Shown: positions 35,732-44,802, counted from the stretch's first letter. The stretch is 64,000 bases of DNA from Clostridium caldaquaticum (GCF_023806125.1 NZ_JAMSKT010000005.1:62001-126000); one strand, 5' to 3'. Made by a program: numbers and translations. The notes: generated by a model not told the origin, from the sequence alone.

Positions 35732-36533
35732 AATTACCTCTCTCATTTAAATCACTGTAAGAAATTTTGTAAATTGCATCTATTATATTTACTTTAAAAC
35801 TGCCGCTTCCTTGAATATCACTGAGCCTTTCAAATGCCATTTCTCCAGCTATGCCCATTGTAATAATACCTGCAGATGCTGCAGCAAAATAATCCTTAGT
35901 AACTCCGCAGTAAGTACCGATTAAAGATGTACTCATACAGCCTGTTCCTGTTACGTCTGTAAGCATTCTGTGTCCATTTCTTACACTTATTATTTTTATA
36001 CCGTCAGATATATAATCTACTGCACCTGATATTACAATTACGGAGTTCAGCTTTGCTGCAAGGTCTTTTGCAATTATCTTAGCATCTTCTGATATAGCTT
36101 CTTCAGAATCCACTCCCTTTGAAAGAGCATTCATTCCGCAAAGAGTTTTAATTTCTGCTAAGTTTCCTCTTATGACTGAAAATTTAACCTCTTTTAAAAG
36201 CTTTAAAGCAGTTTCTTTCCTGTAAGGAGTAGCTCCAACTCCTACAGGGTCCAAAATCACAGGTACTCCCAGCTCATTTGCCTTTTTCCCAGCTTTTATC
36301 ATAGCTTCCACTTTAGTACTATTTAATGTTCCAATATTTATAACAAGTGCAGCTGCTATAGAAACCATATCTTCTACTTCTTCAGAAGCATCAGCCATTA
36401 CTGGAGACCCTCCTAAAGCAAGAACTATATTGGCACAATCATTTACTGTTACATAATTTGTTATATGGTGAATGAGCGGTTTTCTATCCCTTACTCTGCA
36501 TATAAGTTCTCTGTATTTTTCTTTAATTTCCAT
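35715..36533 (-). CDS. thiM: Hydroxyethylthiazole kinase
   Basis: A 272-residue ribokinase-like enzyme that phosphorylates salvaged hydroxyethylthiazole. Family motifs: PLIHHITNYVTVNDCANI, GGSPVMADA, LDPVGVGATPYR, VIRGNLAEI and the catalytic TDVTGTGCMSTSL. GGAGG precedes the ATG. It is the middle gene of the operon, 54 bp after thiD, with its end overlapping thiE. Confidence 0.96.
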   Translation of the reverse strand: MEIKEKYRELICRVRDRKPLIHHITNYVTVNDCANIVLALGGSPVMADASEEVEDMVSIAAALVINIGTLNSTKVEAMIKAGKKANELGVPVILDPVGVGATPYRKETALKLLKEVKFSVIRGNLAEIKTLCGMNALSKGVDSEEAISEDAKIIAKDLAAKLNSVIVISGAVDYISDGIKIISVRNGHRMLTDVTGTGCMSTSLIGTYCGVTKDYFAAASAGIITMGIAGEMAFERLSDIQGSGSFKVNIIDAIYKISYSDLNERGNYAEEC

Positions 36534-36587
36534 TTTTGCAAACCTCCAAGTAATTATATGAAATTATATTAAATTTTATTTTCCACG

Positions 36588-37430
36588 TTAATCAAAATTC
36601 AATCCTGCCTTTTTATATAATGTGTAAAAATGATTTGTAGGGCCAACACCTTTTCCTATTTCAAGAGATTGTTCTATAGCTGTTGTTATATATTCTTTTG
36701 ATCTTTTAACACTTTCAACAACAGAAAAACCAAGAGCAAGATTAGCTGCTATAGAAGAGGACAAGGTACATCCTGTACCATGAGTATTCTTAGTATTTAT
36801 TCTTTCAGTTTCTAAAAAACTTGTACTTTTTCCATCATATAATACATCTACAGCTTTTCCTTCAAGATGCCCGCCTTTTATTAAAACATATTTTGCTCCA
36901 AGCTTATGTATCTCTTTTGCTGCTAGAACCATTTCATCTACGTTTGTAATATTAAATTTCTTCTTATACTTTTCTTCAAGTATAGCTTCGGCTTCTGGAA
37001 TATTAGGAGTCAACACATCTGCAAGTGGAAGCAGTTTTTCTATTAGTGCAGTTTTTGCTTCAGGCTGAAGCAGAGAATATCCGCTCTTTGAAATCATAAC
37101 AGGGTCTAGTACTACATTCTTAGGACTATATTGCTGCAGTTTTTTACTGATGGCTTCAATTGAAGCAATCTTTGAAACCATTCCTATTTTAACTGCATGT
37201 ACTTCTATATCACTAAATATTGCGTCAATCTGCTGTGCTATTAATTCAGGTGTAATATCTTGTACAGCAAAAACACCTTGAGTATTCTGTGCAGTTACAG
37301 CAGTTATAACACTCATACCATATACCCCATGAGCACTGAAGCTTTTCAAATCTGCCTGAATACCAGCACCACCGCAGCTGTCTGAACCAGCTATAGTAAG
37401 AGCAGAATAAATAAGTTTTTTTGTTTTCAT
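36588..37430 (-). CDS. thiD: HMP/HMP-phosphate kinase
   Basis: A 280-residue ribokinase-family enzyme carrying out the two phosphorylations of hydroxymethylpyrimidine. The signatures AGSDSCGGAGIQADLK, YGMSVITAVTAQNT, KIGMV, LDPVMISKSG and the catalytic NTHGTGCTLSS are intact. It is the first gene behind the TPP riboswitch. No thiC or thiG lies nearby, so the operon serves salvage, or complements de novo genes elsewhere. Confidence 0.96.
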   Translation of the reverse strand: MKTKKLIYSALTIAGSDSCGGAGIQADLKSFSAHGVYGMSVITAVTAQNTQGVFAVQDITPELIAQQIDAIFSDIEVHAVKIGMVSKIASIEAISKKLQQYSPKNVVLDPVMISKSGYSLLQPEAKTALIEKLLPLADVLTPNIPEAEAILEEKYKKKFNITNVDEMVLAAKEIHKLGAKYVLIKGGHLEGKAVDVLYDGKSTSFLETERINTKNTHGTGCTLSSSIAANLALGFSVVESVKRSKEYITTAIEQSLEIGKGVGPTNHFYTLYKKAGLNFD

Positions 37431-37511
37431 GATTTACCTCCTTCTTTCAGGAGACAAGGATTGGACTAGCAAATAAAAGCAAAGCAATAGACTTTTATGA
37501 ATTGAAACAAA

Positions 37512-37537
37512 AAACACAAATCCGTAGACTTGTGTTT
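37512..37537 (-). terminator. Riboswitch-controlled terminator upstream of thiD
   Basis: Minus-strand stem AAACACAA-GTCTACGGA-TTGTGTTT followed by TTTTGTTT, about 20 nt downstream of the TPP aptamer and 80 nt before thiD. It is the likely expression platform. Confidence 0.85.
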
Positions 37538-37559
37538 AATAATGACATCTTCATAAACA

Positions 37560-37646
37560 ACTACCTACGCTGGCATTACCCAGATCAGGTTAAGGGTCAA
37601 AGAATTTCTTTCTTACTCTCAGCTAGAACAACCAGCTCCCCTGTGC
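37560..37646 (-). promoter_or_regulatory. TPP riboswitch (THI box)
   Basis: On the minus strand the conserved aptamer elements appear in order: GGGGAGCTGG, CTGAGAGTAAG (pyrimidine-sensing CUGAGA), GACCCTT, AACCTGATCTGGGTAATG, then the closing CCAGCG. Thiamine pyrophosphate binding should favour the terminator at 37512-37537 and shut off thiD-thiM-thiE. The gene-free stretch 37431-37746 holds only this switch, its terminator and the leader of thiD. Confidence 0.97.
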
Positions 37647-37746
37647 ATATTATTATATTTTTGTATTTATAATACCATAGAATTTATTTTGTTACAATAC
37701 CTGGTATAATAGGTTTACCTTCTATATAATCAATTAAAATACTAAA

Positions 37747-38175
37747 TTATTCAACTTGCTTTAATAGTGTTTTCATAACATTTTTAAGTTTGCTTTCTCC
37801 TAATTCTTCGTGAGCTATAGCTACAACCAGCTTTATATCATTATCTGATTTATCCCATTTATAAGCTCTTATATCAATCATAGCACCTTCTGGGACAACT
37901 TCCTCAAGCTCTGTTGCTAATTCTTCTGCTAATGTTAAGTACTCATCAAAAAGGTCATCTTCTGTAAGTTCGGCATCACCTAACTCATTTATGTCGTCGC
38001 CATCTTCCAAAATATCCTTTAATATATCTATACCTATACTTAAATTATAAGCTAAAATATCCTCTCTTTTGGATCCCTTGCTCATATCCTTCACTACTTT
38101 GAACTCTGAGTTTGCCTCTATTTTTACTTTCATTTCATTGCTATCTACAACATTATTTCCAAATAATACGTACAT
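37747..38175 (-). CDS. Acidic protein of unknown function (clostridial DUF)
   Basis: A 142-residue, very acidic, soluble protein without signal peptide or membrane helix. The middle (about residues 50-95) is a Glu/Asp-rich helical region (DILEDGDDINELGDAELTEDD). The C-terminal part (IDIRAYKWDKSDNDIKLVVAIAHEE) looks like a beta-alpha-beta core. I do not recognise a catalytic motif. GGAG precedes the ATG. It lies between the thi operon and a mutT-like gene on the same strand, 69 bp after the latter. Confidence 0.75.
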   Translation of the reverse strand: MYVLFGNNVVDSNEMKVKIEANSEFKVVKDMSKGSKREDILAYNLSIGIDILKDILEDGDDINELGDAELTEDDLFDEYLTLAEELATELEEVVPEGAMIDIRAYKWDKSDNDIKLVVAIAHEELGESKLKNVMKTLLKQVE

Positions 38176-38244
38176 TTTCTCAACTCCAATTATATTCTTT
38201 TTTATATTTATTTTTTCCCTATTACTTGGACATATCCATTATTT

Positions 38245-38640
38245 TTACTCATTAACTAGCTGCCTGACTGCTGGAATATCTGCTGGAGCCCATACTAATG
38301 ATTCTAAGCAGTCTTTTCTAAGCCAGATAAGCTTAGAATGTTCGCTAGATATTGGAGTACCTTTTATTATCCTGCACTTTATGGTAATTAAGTTTACAAT
38401 AAAATTATCATATTCATGAGTATTATCATTAAACACATCTAAACATTCTACATCACAATTAAGTTCTTCTTTTATCTCCCTAACTACAGCCTCTGAAAGT
38501 TCTTCTCCTTCCTCAACTTTTCCGCCTGGAAACTCCCACATATTAGGAATACTCATATTGGGTGAACGAAGAGCACAAAGCACCTCATTATTTTCATTCT
38601 GTATTATAGCACCTACTACTTTTATTCTTTTTTTCAACAT
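38245..38640 (-). CDS. MutT/Nudix nucleotide pyrophosphohydrolase
   Basis: A 131-residue minimal MutT-type enzyme with the Nudix box GGKVEEGEELSEAVVREIKEEL near residues 38-60, preceded by IPNMWEFPGGK. Proteins of this size and opening (VVGAIIQNENNEVLCALRS) are usually annotated as 8-oxo-dGTP diphosphatases that clean oxidised nucleotides from the pool; others prefer dCTP derivatives, so the substrate is inferred. The ATG follows AAAGGAGG. Confidence 0.9.
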   Translation of the reverse strand: MLKKRIKVVGAIIQNENNEVLCALRSPNMSIPNMWEFPGGKVEEGEELSEAVVREIKEELNCDVECLDVFNDNTHEYDNFIVNLITIKCRIIKGTPISSEHSKLIWLRKDCLESLVWAPADIPAVRQLVNE

Positions 38641-38810
38641 AAATGCCTCCTTTGTATTAACAGCTTAAAATTAAAAAATATGATATGGAAAATATCCCTT
38701 TACACTTTTAATGTTTACTCCATTATATCACACAATTAGAAAATAATATTATAAGGATATATCTCAATTCTTTATCCTATGTTTATATAAATGAAAATAA
38801 AAAAAGAAAC

Positions 38811-38835
38811 AGCCTTATCCATGCTTTATAAGGCT
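38811..38835 (-). terminator. Terminator after the holin-like gene
   Basis: AGCCTTAT/ATAAGGCT hairpin followed on the minus strand by GTTTCTTTTTTTATTTTC. It ends the transcript of the small membrane protein at 38873-39229. Nothing else is visible between 38641 and 38810. Confidence 0.8.
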
Positions 38836-38872
38836 ATTTCCTCTTAAATACTTATTATATTTAAATCTTTTA

Positions 38873-39229
38873 TTAAAGTACTGCTCTTCCTGGAAGAATT
38901 ATATTAATTACTCCAATTATTACTGCAGCTATTATTGCGCTTCCTATACTTATACTAAATCCTGAAACTATATAACCAGTAAAATAAATAATAGCTGCTG
39001 ATACTATAAAACCTATAATACCTCTTCCAAAAGGACTAGCATCAAAACCTGTAATTTTTTCTATTAAATAATCTATCACACCTATAACTATAGCAGCTAA
39101 AAGAAGCGGCCAAATACCACTAATTGTAAAACCCGGTGTTAAAAAAGCCACTATAGCAAGCACTACTGCTGAAACAACTATTCTTACAATCATATGTCCT
39201 ATACCAAAACCTTTACTTCTATTTTCCAT
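38873..39229 (-). CDS. Phage holin family 4 (YvlD-like) membrane protein
   Basis: A 118-residue protein with four hydrophobic helices and small-residue-rich loops (FLTPGFTISGIWPLLLAAIVIGVIDYLIEK, SAAIIYFTGYIVSGFSIS, split here by charged links), matching the Phage_holin_4_2/YvlD family. In Firmicutes these are chromosomal membrane proteins, often linked to envelope stress, and are not true phage holins. No phage genes are nearby. AAAGGAGG precedes the ATG; it is monocistronic with its own terminator. Confidence 0.82.
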   Translation of the reverse strand: MENRSKGFGIGHMIVRIVVSAVVLAIVAFLTPGFTISGIWPLLLAAIVIGVIDYLIEKITGFDASPFGRGIIGFIVSAAIIYFTGYIVSGFSISIGSAIIAAVIIGVINIILPGRAVL

Positions 39230-39400
39230 ATAAAGACCTCCTTTGTATATAGCATTGTATTTATATTATTGTAATTAAAAACAAATCTTATGTATTAATT
39301 TTTTTACAATTTTTAACATTGTTAAATAGTAACACTTAAAATAATTTAATAATATTATAAGTATTATATACTTTTAATTACTCTATCAGGAGGAGTATTA

Positions 39401-40186
39401 GTGATTAAAATTTTAGGTAAGGTTATTGATGGCAGCACTATAGCAAATGAATTTCCAAAAGACAGTATTGAAGTTAAAATAATAAATATATTATCTTCCA
39501 GCAGTGAGATTTATAAATATAGTTCCCTTAATGAACTAAAATTTGAAATTAATATGAGAATTAATATTATTAATACAGCTAAAACTCTCTATAAAAGTGA
39601 TTTTAAATTTAAAACTTTTGAGGATTCTTTCTGCAATAATGAGTATTGGGAACGTACAGAAAACGGAGGATTTTTGCAAAAAGAAAGCGTAAAAACTTCT
39701 GATGCAATAAATGATATTTTTAAAAACAGCTCAAAATATGGAACTGAATGTGCTACCGCCATGGTTATCATTTACTATAAAGCTATTCTGGAAATTTATC
39801 CAGATGAACTTTTTAATGAGACCTTCCAGAAAATTTTTCTTATAAGCTGGCACTATCTTGACGATGACCTTGATATTTTAGTTTATAAAAACAAGGCGGA
39901 CTATTTGCCTGGGGATTACAGATACTTTTCAAACCCTGATTTCAACCCTGAAACACCTGAATGGCGTGGTGAGAATGTTATAGATTTGGGAGATGGTACC
40001 TACTACGGACATGGTATAGGCATAAAGAGCGCTGAAGATATGATTAAAACCTTAAATAAGCATAGAAAAAAAGACTCAGTAACTTCAGCTTTTCTCATGG
40101 ATATAACAGGATACCCCAACTTTAAATATTTAGCAGCTTTATACTATAATTATCTTGAAAAAATGCGTTATGAGTGGAATTTATAA
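39401..40186 (+). CDS. tgl: Spore coat protein-glutamine gamma-glutamyltransferase
   Basis: A 261-residue bacterial transglutaminase forming epsilon-(gamma-glutamyl)lysine cross-links in spore coat proteins. The catalytic Cys117 in YGTECATAMVI corresponds to Cys116 of B. subtilis Tgl. The downstream substrate-tunnel segments YLPGDYRYFSNP and TPEWRGENVIDLG, and YGHGIGI, are conserved. It starts at GTG with AGGAGG upstream. It is monocistronic. GerQ, a known Tgl substrate in Bacillus, is encoded 15 kb away in this window. Confidence 0.95.
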   Translation: MIKILGKVIDGSTIANEFPKDSIEVKIINILSSSSEIYKYSSLNELKFEINMRINIINTAKTLYKSDFKFKTFEDSFCNNEYWERTENGGFLQKESVKTSDAINDIFKNSSKYGTECATAMVIIYYKAILEIYPDELFNETFQKIFLISWHYLDDDLDILVYKNKADYLPGDYRYFSNPDFNPETPEWRGENVIDLGDGTYYGHGIGIKSAEDMIKTLNKHRKKDSVTSAFLMDITGYPNFKYLAALYYNYLEKMRYEWNL

Positions 40187-40260
40187 ATACCTCTCATACT
40201 TCTAATTTTGAGGAAAACATAACCACAACAAAAAAGTTTTTTTCATAAACTAAAAAAGAA

Positions 40261-40293
40261 TCTATAAGCCGCTTTTTATAGTAAGCTTATAGA
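40261..40293 (-). terminator. Probable terminator of the GNAT gene
   Basis: TCTATAAGC/GCTTATAGA hairpin followed on the minus strand by TTCTTTTTTAG. It lies 88 bp past the GNAT stop and between convergent genes. Confidence 0.6.
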
Positions 40294-40380
40294 CTCTCTA
40301 ATACATATCTGTTATTAAAATAAAAATTCACTCCTTTAAGTCTCATACCTAAAGTAATTACATTAATCTATTTATAATCA

Positions 40381-40914
40381 TTAAACTACTGCAAGATTTT
40401 CATAGCAGTTATTTAATGTTTCATGAGCAATCTCGGTTTTATATTCCTTACATAACAAGGCTCTAATATACCCTCGATCCTTAGTGGTTGATTCAATATA
40501 AAATCCTCGTCCATAATAAAATTTAACTAGTGACAACATTCTAGATGCGGTATGCAGGTATAAATTTGTAACACCCAATTCTTCCATTGCATTATCTACT
40601 GCATTCATTAATATTTTTCCTATACCATTATTTTGATAGTCTTTCTTAACACCAAATCTGCTTAAGTAAGCAGTCTTATCAGGCTTAATTTCAACTCTTA
40701 CGCTTCCAACAACTGTATCATCTAAAACAGCTACCAACACTAATTTAGTTTCAATTTCAGTTTTTAACCCTTCATACGTTTCTTCAAGTGTACCAACAAT
40801 TGATGCTATTCCTGCATTCTCTGCATACAAGCTAAAAGCTTCCTTTGCCACTTCTTTTATTTGAGGAATATCTTCCTCTACAGCACGTCTAACCACAAAG
40901 GTCATTTTGTCCAT
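40381..40914 (-). CDS. GNAT-family N-acetyltransferase
   Basis: A 177-residue acyltransferase with the GNAT acetyl-CoA binding signature in motif A: LSRFGVKKDYQNNGIGKILMNAVDNA (Q-x-x-G-I-G near residues 93-98), followed by LHTASRMLSLVKFYYGRGF in motif B. The substrate is not evident. The ribosome site GGGGGTAG is close to the ATG. A 97-nt structured RNA lies upstream between argC and this gene, with a U-run 40 nt before the start, so expression may be controlled by attenuation. Confidence 0.85.
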   Translation of the reverse strand: MDKMTFVVRRAVEEDIPQIKEVAKEAFSLYAENAGIASIVGTLEETYEGLKTEIETKLVLVAVLDDTVVGSVRVEIKPDKTAYLSRFGVKKDYQNNGIGKILMNAVDNAMEELGVTNLYLHTASRMLSLVKFYYGRGFYIESTTKDRGYIRALLCKEYKTEIAHETLNNCYENLAVV

Positions 40915-40952
40915 CGATCTACCCCCAATTCAATATTTTTTGCAATAAAAAA

Positions 40953-41049
40953 AGACAAGTTCTATAACTTTCAAAAGGCTGAAATATTAATGAAAGTCAT
41001 TTGATTTTATACAGCCGCCACATGCGGCTTTGCATAAAATCTCTTGTCT
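40953..41049 (-). ncRNA. Unassigned three-way-junction RNA, candidate cis-regulator
   Basis: Minus-strand RNA with three perfect helices. P1 is AGACAAG/CUUGUCU and closes the element. P2 is AUUUUAU/AUAAAAU continuing into AGCCGC-AUGUG-GCGGCU. P3 is ACUUUCA/UGAAAGU with a 17-nt loop. P1 is followed at once by seven or more U. The P3 loop contains CAGCC, complementary to GGCUG in the P2 3' strand, which offers an alternative fold. It is 38 nt upstream of the GNAT start and downstream of argC. I could not match it to a known riboswitch. Confidence 0.6.
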
Positions 41050-41113
41050 GCGAATAATTATACTGCTATTTTAATAAAAATACAATACATTTACTAAATT
41101 TAATTTTATTTTT

Positions 41114-42151
41114 TTACGGAGCCATTGCTATAAATTCTAATCCTTTAGTTTCTTCAAAACCGAACATAATATTCATATTCTGAACCGCCTGACCAGCTGC
41201 TCCCTTTATAAGATTATCTATAGCCGATACAACTATAATTCTATTTGTGCGTTTATCAACTCTTACTCCGATATGGCAAAGATTTGAACCTCTTACCCAT
41301 CTTGTTTCAGGAAGTCCGTCAGTTATCTTTACAAAGTAGTCTTCTTTATAAAACTCTTTATATAAAGCAAGCACTTCTTCTGTTGTTGTTTCTTTTTTTA
41401 ACTGAGCATAACAAGTAGATAAAATTCCTCTATTCATCGGAACTAAATGTGGAGTAAAAGAAACTATTAATTCCTCTTCTGCTAATTTACTAAGCTCCTG
41501 CTCAATTTCCGGTGTATGTCTATGGCTTGCAACACCATAAGCCTTTATTGATTCATTACACTCAGTGAAAAGAGTAGGAATATTGGCAGCCCTTCCTGCA
41601 CCTGAAACTCCTGACTTGGCGTCAATTATTATTGTATTTAGCTTTATAAGCTTATTTTTTAAAAGAGGTGCTAAACCTAATATCGTAGCTGTTGGATAGC
41701 AGCCAGGATTAGCTAACAAACTGCACTCCTTAATTTTTTCTCGATTTATCTCACATAGTCCGTAAACTGCCTGTTCTAAAAGAGAAGCCGATTCATGCTT
41801 AACATTATACCAGGCTTCGTAAGTTTCTTTTGAATCAATCCTGAAGTCTGCACCTAAATCTATAACCTTTACCCCTAAACTTAAAGCCTTTTCTGTTATA
41901 TCAAAGGCTTTGCCGTGAGGAAGAGCAATAAATAACACATCTATTTTATGAAGTCTGTTCATAGCTTCCTCCATATCAATGCATTTATCCTCTATAAAAC
42001 CTAAGTAATTGTTATATATTTCATTAAATTTAGTATTTGCATAATTATGAGAACCATAAAATTCTATACTAACTTCTGCATGATTATGCAATATCCAAAC
42101 TAATTGTTCTCCTGCATATCCAGTTGCTCCTACTATACCAGCTTTAATCAC
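41114..42151 (-). CDS. argC: N-acetyl-gamma-glutamyl-phosphate reductase
   Basis: A 345-residue NADP-dependent reductase of the arginine pathway. The Rossmann motif [14 protein letters not shown] opens the protein; the catalytic Cys lies in [12 protein letters not shown], with the active His region [11 protein letters not shown]. It starts at GTG behind AGGTGATT. It is transcribed divergently from argD with an ArgR-like box between them. No argB, argJ or argF is in the window, so the arginine genes are scattered. Confidence 0.96.
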   Translation of the reverse strand: MIKAGIVGATGYAGEQLVWILHNHAEVSIEFYGSHNYANTKFNEIYNNYLGFIEDKCIDMEEAMNRLHKIDVLFIALPHGKAFDITEKALSLGVKVIDLGADFRIDSKETYEAWYNVKHESASLLEQAVYGLCEINREKIKECSLLANPGCYPTATILGLAPLLKNKLIKLNTIIIDAKSGVSGAGRAANIPTLFTECNESIKAYGVASHRHTPEIEQELSKLAEEELIVSFTPHLVPMNRGILSTCYAQLKKETTTEEVLALYKEFYKEDYFVKITDGLPETRWVRGSNLCHIGVRVDKRTNRIIVVSAIDNLIKGAAGQAVQNMNIMFGFEETKGLEFIAMAP

Positions 42152-42219
42152 AAAATCACCTCATAATCTTTAATCACTAACACAATTATGCTACAAAACA
42201 AAAAATAAATCAATAAAAT

Positions 42220-42237
42220 ATTGAATAATTATAAACA
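42220..42237 (+). promoter_or_regulatory. ArgR/AhrC-type operator
   Basis: ATTGAATAATTATAAACA differs from the ARG-box consensus TNTGNATWWWWATNCANA at two defined positions. It overlaps the -35 region of the argD promoter and lies in the argC-argD intergenic region, so it could repress both in the presence of arginine. Confidence 0.6.
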
Positions 42238-42249
42238 TAGGGGTATAAT
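42221..42249 (+). promoter_or_regulatory. SigmaA promoter of argD
   Basis: TTGAAT (42221-42226), 17-bp spacer, TATAAT (42244-42249), about 58 bp before the argD start and overlapped by the ARG-box candidate. Confidence 0.7.
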
Positions 42250-42306
42250 TATTCCTACATAATATATGATAAAAAGTAGAAAAATAGCAAGGAGAGGTGT
42301 TAGTTA

Positions 42307-43476
42307 ATGTCAAGAGACAGTGTAATGAATACATACGGAAGATTTAATGTTACTTTTGAAAAAGGTTTTGGACCTAAAATTTACGATGTAAATGGAAAAG
42401 AATATATAGATTTTGTATCTGGAGTTGCGGTAAACTGCTTAGGGCACAGCCATCCTGCAATAATTAATGCTATAAATAAGCAGAGCAATAAACTAATTCA
42501 CATATCAAACTATTACTGGAATACACAGCATACTCTTCTTGCGGAAAAGTTAATCGAAAACTGCGATCACAGCAAAGTATTCTTCTGCAACAGCGGCACA
42601 GAAGCAGTAGAAGGCTGCTTAAAGACAGCTAGAAAATATGGAAAGCTTAAGGGAAATGAAAATAAAAATATAATACTTTATATGTCTGATTCCTTCCATG
42701 GAAGGTCAATGGGTGCTCTTTCAGTAACAGGACAGCCAAAGTATCAAAAAGATTTTATGCCGCTGCTGGGCGGAGTAAAAGAAGTAAAGTTTAATAATAT
42801 AGATGATTTAAGAAGAAATTTTAATGAAAATGTATGCGGAGTGATTATCGAACCAATTCAGGGTGAAAGCGGAATTAACTCTTCCACCAAAGAATTTTTA
42901 GAAGAAGCCAGAAAACTTTGTGATAAATACGATGCCCTTCTCATATTTGATGAAATTCAATGTGGTATGGGAAGACTAGGAAGTCTCTTTGCTTATAAAA
43001 AGTTTGGAGTTATTCCTGATGTAATAGCCATAGCAAAAGCTTTAGGCGGCGGACTTCCTATAGGTGCTTTTATAGCTAATGAAAGAGCTCTTACTTTAGT
43101 ACCTGGCGACCATGGAAGCACCTTTGGAGGAAATCCTCTTGCTGCAGCAGTTGGTGTTGCAGTATTAAAAGAACTTGTTGACGAAGGAGTTATAGCTTCT
43201 ATAGATGAAAAGAGCTTATATTTAAAAGAAAAGCTTACAGAATTAAAAAACAAATACAGAATCATAAATGAAGTAAAAGGCATGGGACTGCTTATTGGTA
43301 TAAGCCTTAATACGGATCCTAAACATTTTATGAATCTATGCTTTGAAAAAGGTCTTTTGGTAGTTACAGCAGGCAGCGATGTTATAAGACTGCTTCCTCC
43401 TCTTAATGTAACTTTAAGGGAAATGGACGAAGCTCTCAAAATTCTTGAAGAAGTAATGAAAGAAATTAGTGCTTAA
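42307..43476 (+). CDS. argD: Acetylornithine aminotransferase
   Basis: A 389-residue PLP-dependent class III aminotransferase. Visible motifs: YDVNGKEYIDFVSGVAVNCLGH, the PLP-phosphate region NSGTEAVEGCLKTAR, SFHGRSMGALS, EPIQGESG, FDEIQCGMGR (Asp to pyridine N) and the Schiff-base Lys in IAKALGGGLPIGAF, then GSTFGGNPLAA. Length fits ArgD. Succinylornithine or 4-aminobutyrate aminotransferase is possible by fold, but divergence from argC favours ArgD. AGGAGAGG precedes the ATG. Confidence 0.94.
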   Translation: MSRDSVMNTYGRFNVTFEKGFGPKIYDVNGKEYIDFVSGVAVNCLGHSHPAIINAINKQSNKLIHISNYYWNTQHTLLAEKLIENCDHSKVFFCNSGTEAVEGCLKTARKYGKLKGNENKNIILYMSDSFHGRSMGALSVTGQPKYQKDFMPLLGGVKEVKFNNIDDLRRNFNENVCGVIIEPIQGESGINSSTKEFLEEARKLCDKYDALLIFDEIQCGMGRLGSLFAYKKFGVIPDVIAIAKALGGGLPIGAFIANERALTLVPGDHGSTFGGNPLAAAVGVAVLKELVDEGVIASIDEKSLYLKEKLTELKNKYRIINEVKGMGLLIGISLNTDPKHFMNLCFEKGLLVVTAGSDVIRLLPPLNVTLREMDEALKILEEVMKEISA

Positions 43477-43479
43477 AGA

Positions 43480-43517
43480 ACAAAAACATGTGAGGATAAT
43501 TCTTCACATGTTTTTGT
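43480..43517 (+). terminator. Terminator of argD
   Basis: Fourteen-bp perfect stem ACAAAAACATGTGA and complement around a 10-nt loop, ending in a T-rich tail (TTTTTGTTTTGTC). Confidence 0.9.
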
Positions 43518-43645
43518 TTTGTCAAATTATTGACTTTATGCGTATATTATATTAAAGTTATATTAGTATATGGATAATTTTTACAAAATCATATATCCCT
43601 AAATGCATTGTATAAATAATAAAACATGTTAAGGAGGAAAGATAC

Positions 43646-44776
43646 ATGAAAAAACTTATTTCCTTTATTGTACTGTCAATTTGTTTTTCTTTTTTATTTG
43701 GCTGCAGTACAATAAATCAAATACTCGATAAAACTAAAGACAAAATTTCATCTTCTGCTAATCAAAACAGTGTACAGGAGAACAGTACTAATCAAAAAGA
43801 AAATACTGACTCTACAGAAACAACAAAAAACGAAACTCCAAATTACAGTATAAAAGATATCTATCCTTTCAAAGCAAATACAAAATATGAATATGAAGGA
43901 AAAGGTAACGAATATGCTTCCTACACAGTTTGGGTTGACTACATAAAAGATGATAAAATTCAATTAAGAACAGATAACGGTGGAACGGTAGTTGCAAGCG
44001 TACTTCAGCTTAAAGATGGAGAGCTTAAAACAGTTTTCTTAAAAGAAGAAGCTTACTACAGAGAAGACTTTACTTCAAAGCAGAGCAATAAAGATGAAAT
44101 AATTTTAAAAGAACCTCTTGTAAAGGGTACATCCTGGACTTTGTCAGACGGCAGAAAAAGATATATATCAAATGTAGATGTTGATGTTACTGTACCTGCT
44201 GGGAGCTTTAAAGCTATAGAGGTAACAACGGAAGGAAAAGACTATAAAAATCTAGATTACTATGCCCAAAATACTGGTTTAATAAAAACAGTATACATTT
44301 CTGGAGACATGGAAGTTACATCCAGCTTAAGCAAAATTACAGAAAATTCTTCTTTTACTGAAAATGTGAAATTTTACTACCCTAACATTAATGATGAAAA
44401 AATATACTATACAGAAAAGAAATTGACTTTTAAAACTAATGACATAACAAAGATAACCTTTGAAAAAATTTTAAAAGAATCACCTGGAAAAGGCTTAGGC
44501 GCACCTTTAAGTAAAAACGCTAAGATAAAGAGCCTTTATTTAAATAATGATGTAGTTTACGTAGACTTTTCAAAGGAGTTTGTATCTGAAATGAACGCTG
44601 GCAGCGGCTATGAAGCTATGATTTTGGATTCCATTGTGAACACTCTTGGAGAATACTACGGTGTAACTAAAGTTTATATAACCGTTGAAAACAAACCTTA
44701 TTCTTCTGGCCACATACAAATGAAAAAAGGTGAAACCTTTAAAGTTAACACAAAAAATACAGTTAAAATAAAATAA
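43646..44776 (+). CDS. GerMN-domain lipoprotein
   Basis: A 376-residue lipoprotein. The signal peptide ends at LFGCS (lipobox Cys20). A Ser/Asn/Thr-rich linker (about 30-70) follows, then a beta-rich central region. The C-terminal GerMN domain (about 265-365) includes KIKSLYLNNDVVYVDFSKEF, ILDSIVNTLGEYYGVTKVYI and the closing VENKP. In GerM proteins this domain acts in sporulation envelope assembly; some vegetative lipoproteins also carry it. AAGGAGG precedes the ATG; it is monocistronic, between argD and a convergent ABC transporter operon. Confidence 0.88.
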   Translation: MKKLISFIVLSICFSFLFGCSTINQILDKTKDKISSSANQNSVQENSTNQKENTDSTETTKNETPNYSIKDIYPFKANTKYEYEGKGNEYASYTVWVDYIKDDKIQLRTDNGGTVVASVLQLKDGELKTVFLKEEAYYREDFTSKQSNKDEIILKEPLVKGTSWTLSDGRKRYISNVDVDVTVPAGSFKAIEVTTEGKDYKNLDYYAQNTGLIKTVYISGDMEVTSSLSKITENSSFTENVKFYYPNINDEKIYYTEKKLTFKTNDITKITFEKILKESPGKGLGAPLSKNAKIKSLYLNNDVVYVDFSKEFVSEMNAGSGYEAMILDSIVNTLGEYYGVTKVYITVENKPYSSGHIQMKKGETFKVNTKNTVKIK

Positions 44777-44802
44777 TATTTATGAATATGCCTAACTATA
44801 AA

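Noticed and set aside
38069-38419. Plus-strand open frame of 116 codons
   Set aside because: Spans the antisense of two real minus-strand genes and their gap; no ribosome site.
38873-39229. Prophage holin
   Set aside because: The protein belongs to a chromosomal holin-like membrane family and no endolysin, capsid or integrase gene is near.
40953-41049. Hammerhead ribozyme or named riboswitch
   Set aside because: The conserved CUGAUGA and GAAA core is absent, and no known riboswitch consensus was matched; kept only as an unassigned RNA.
42993-43439. Minus-strand open frame of 148 codons
   Set aside because: Shadow of argD on the opposite strand; Ser/Pro-rich, no start signals.
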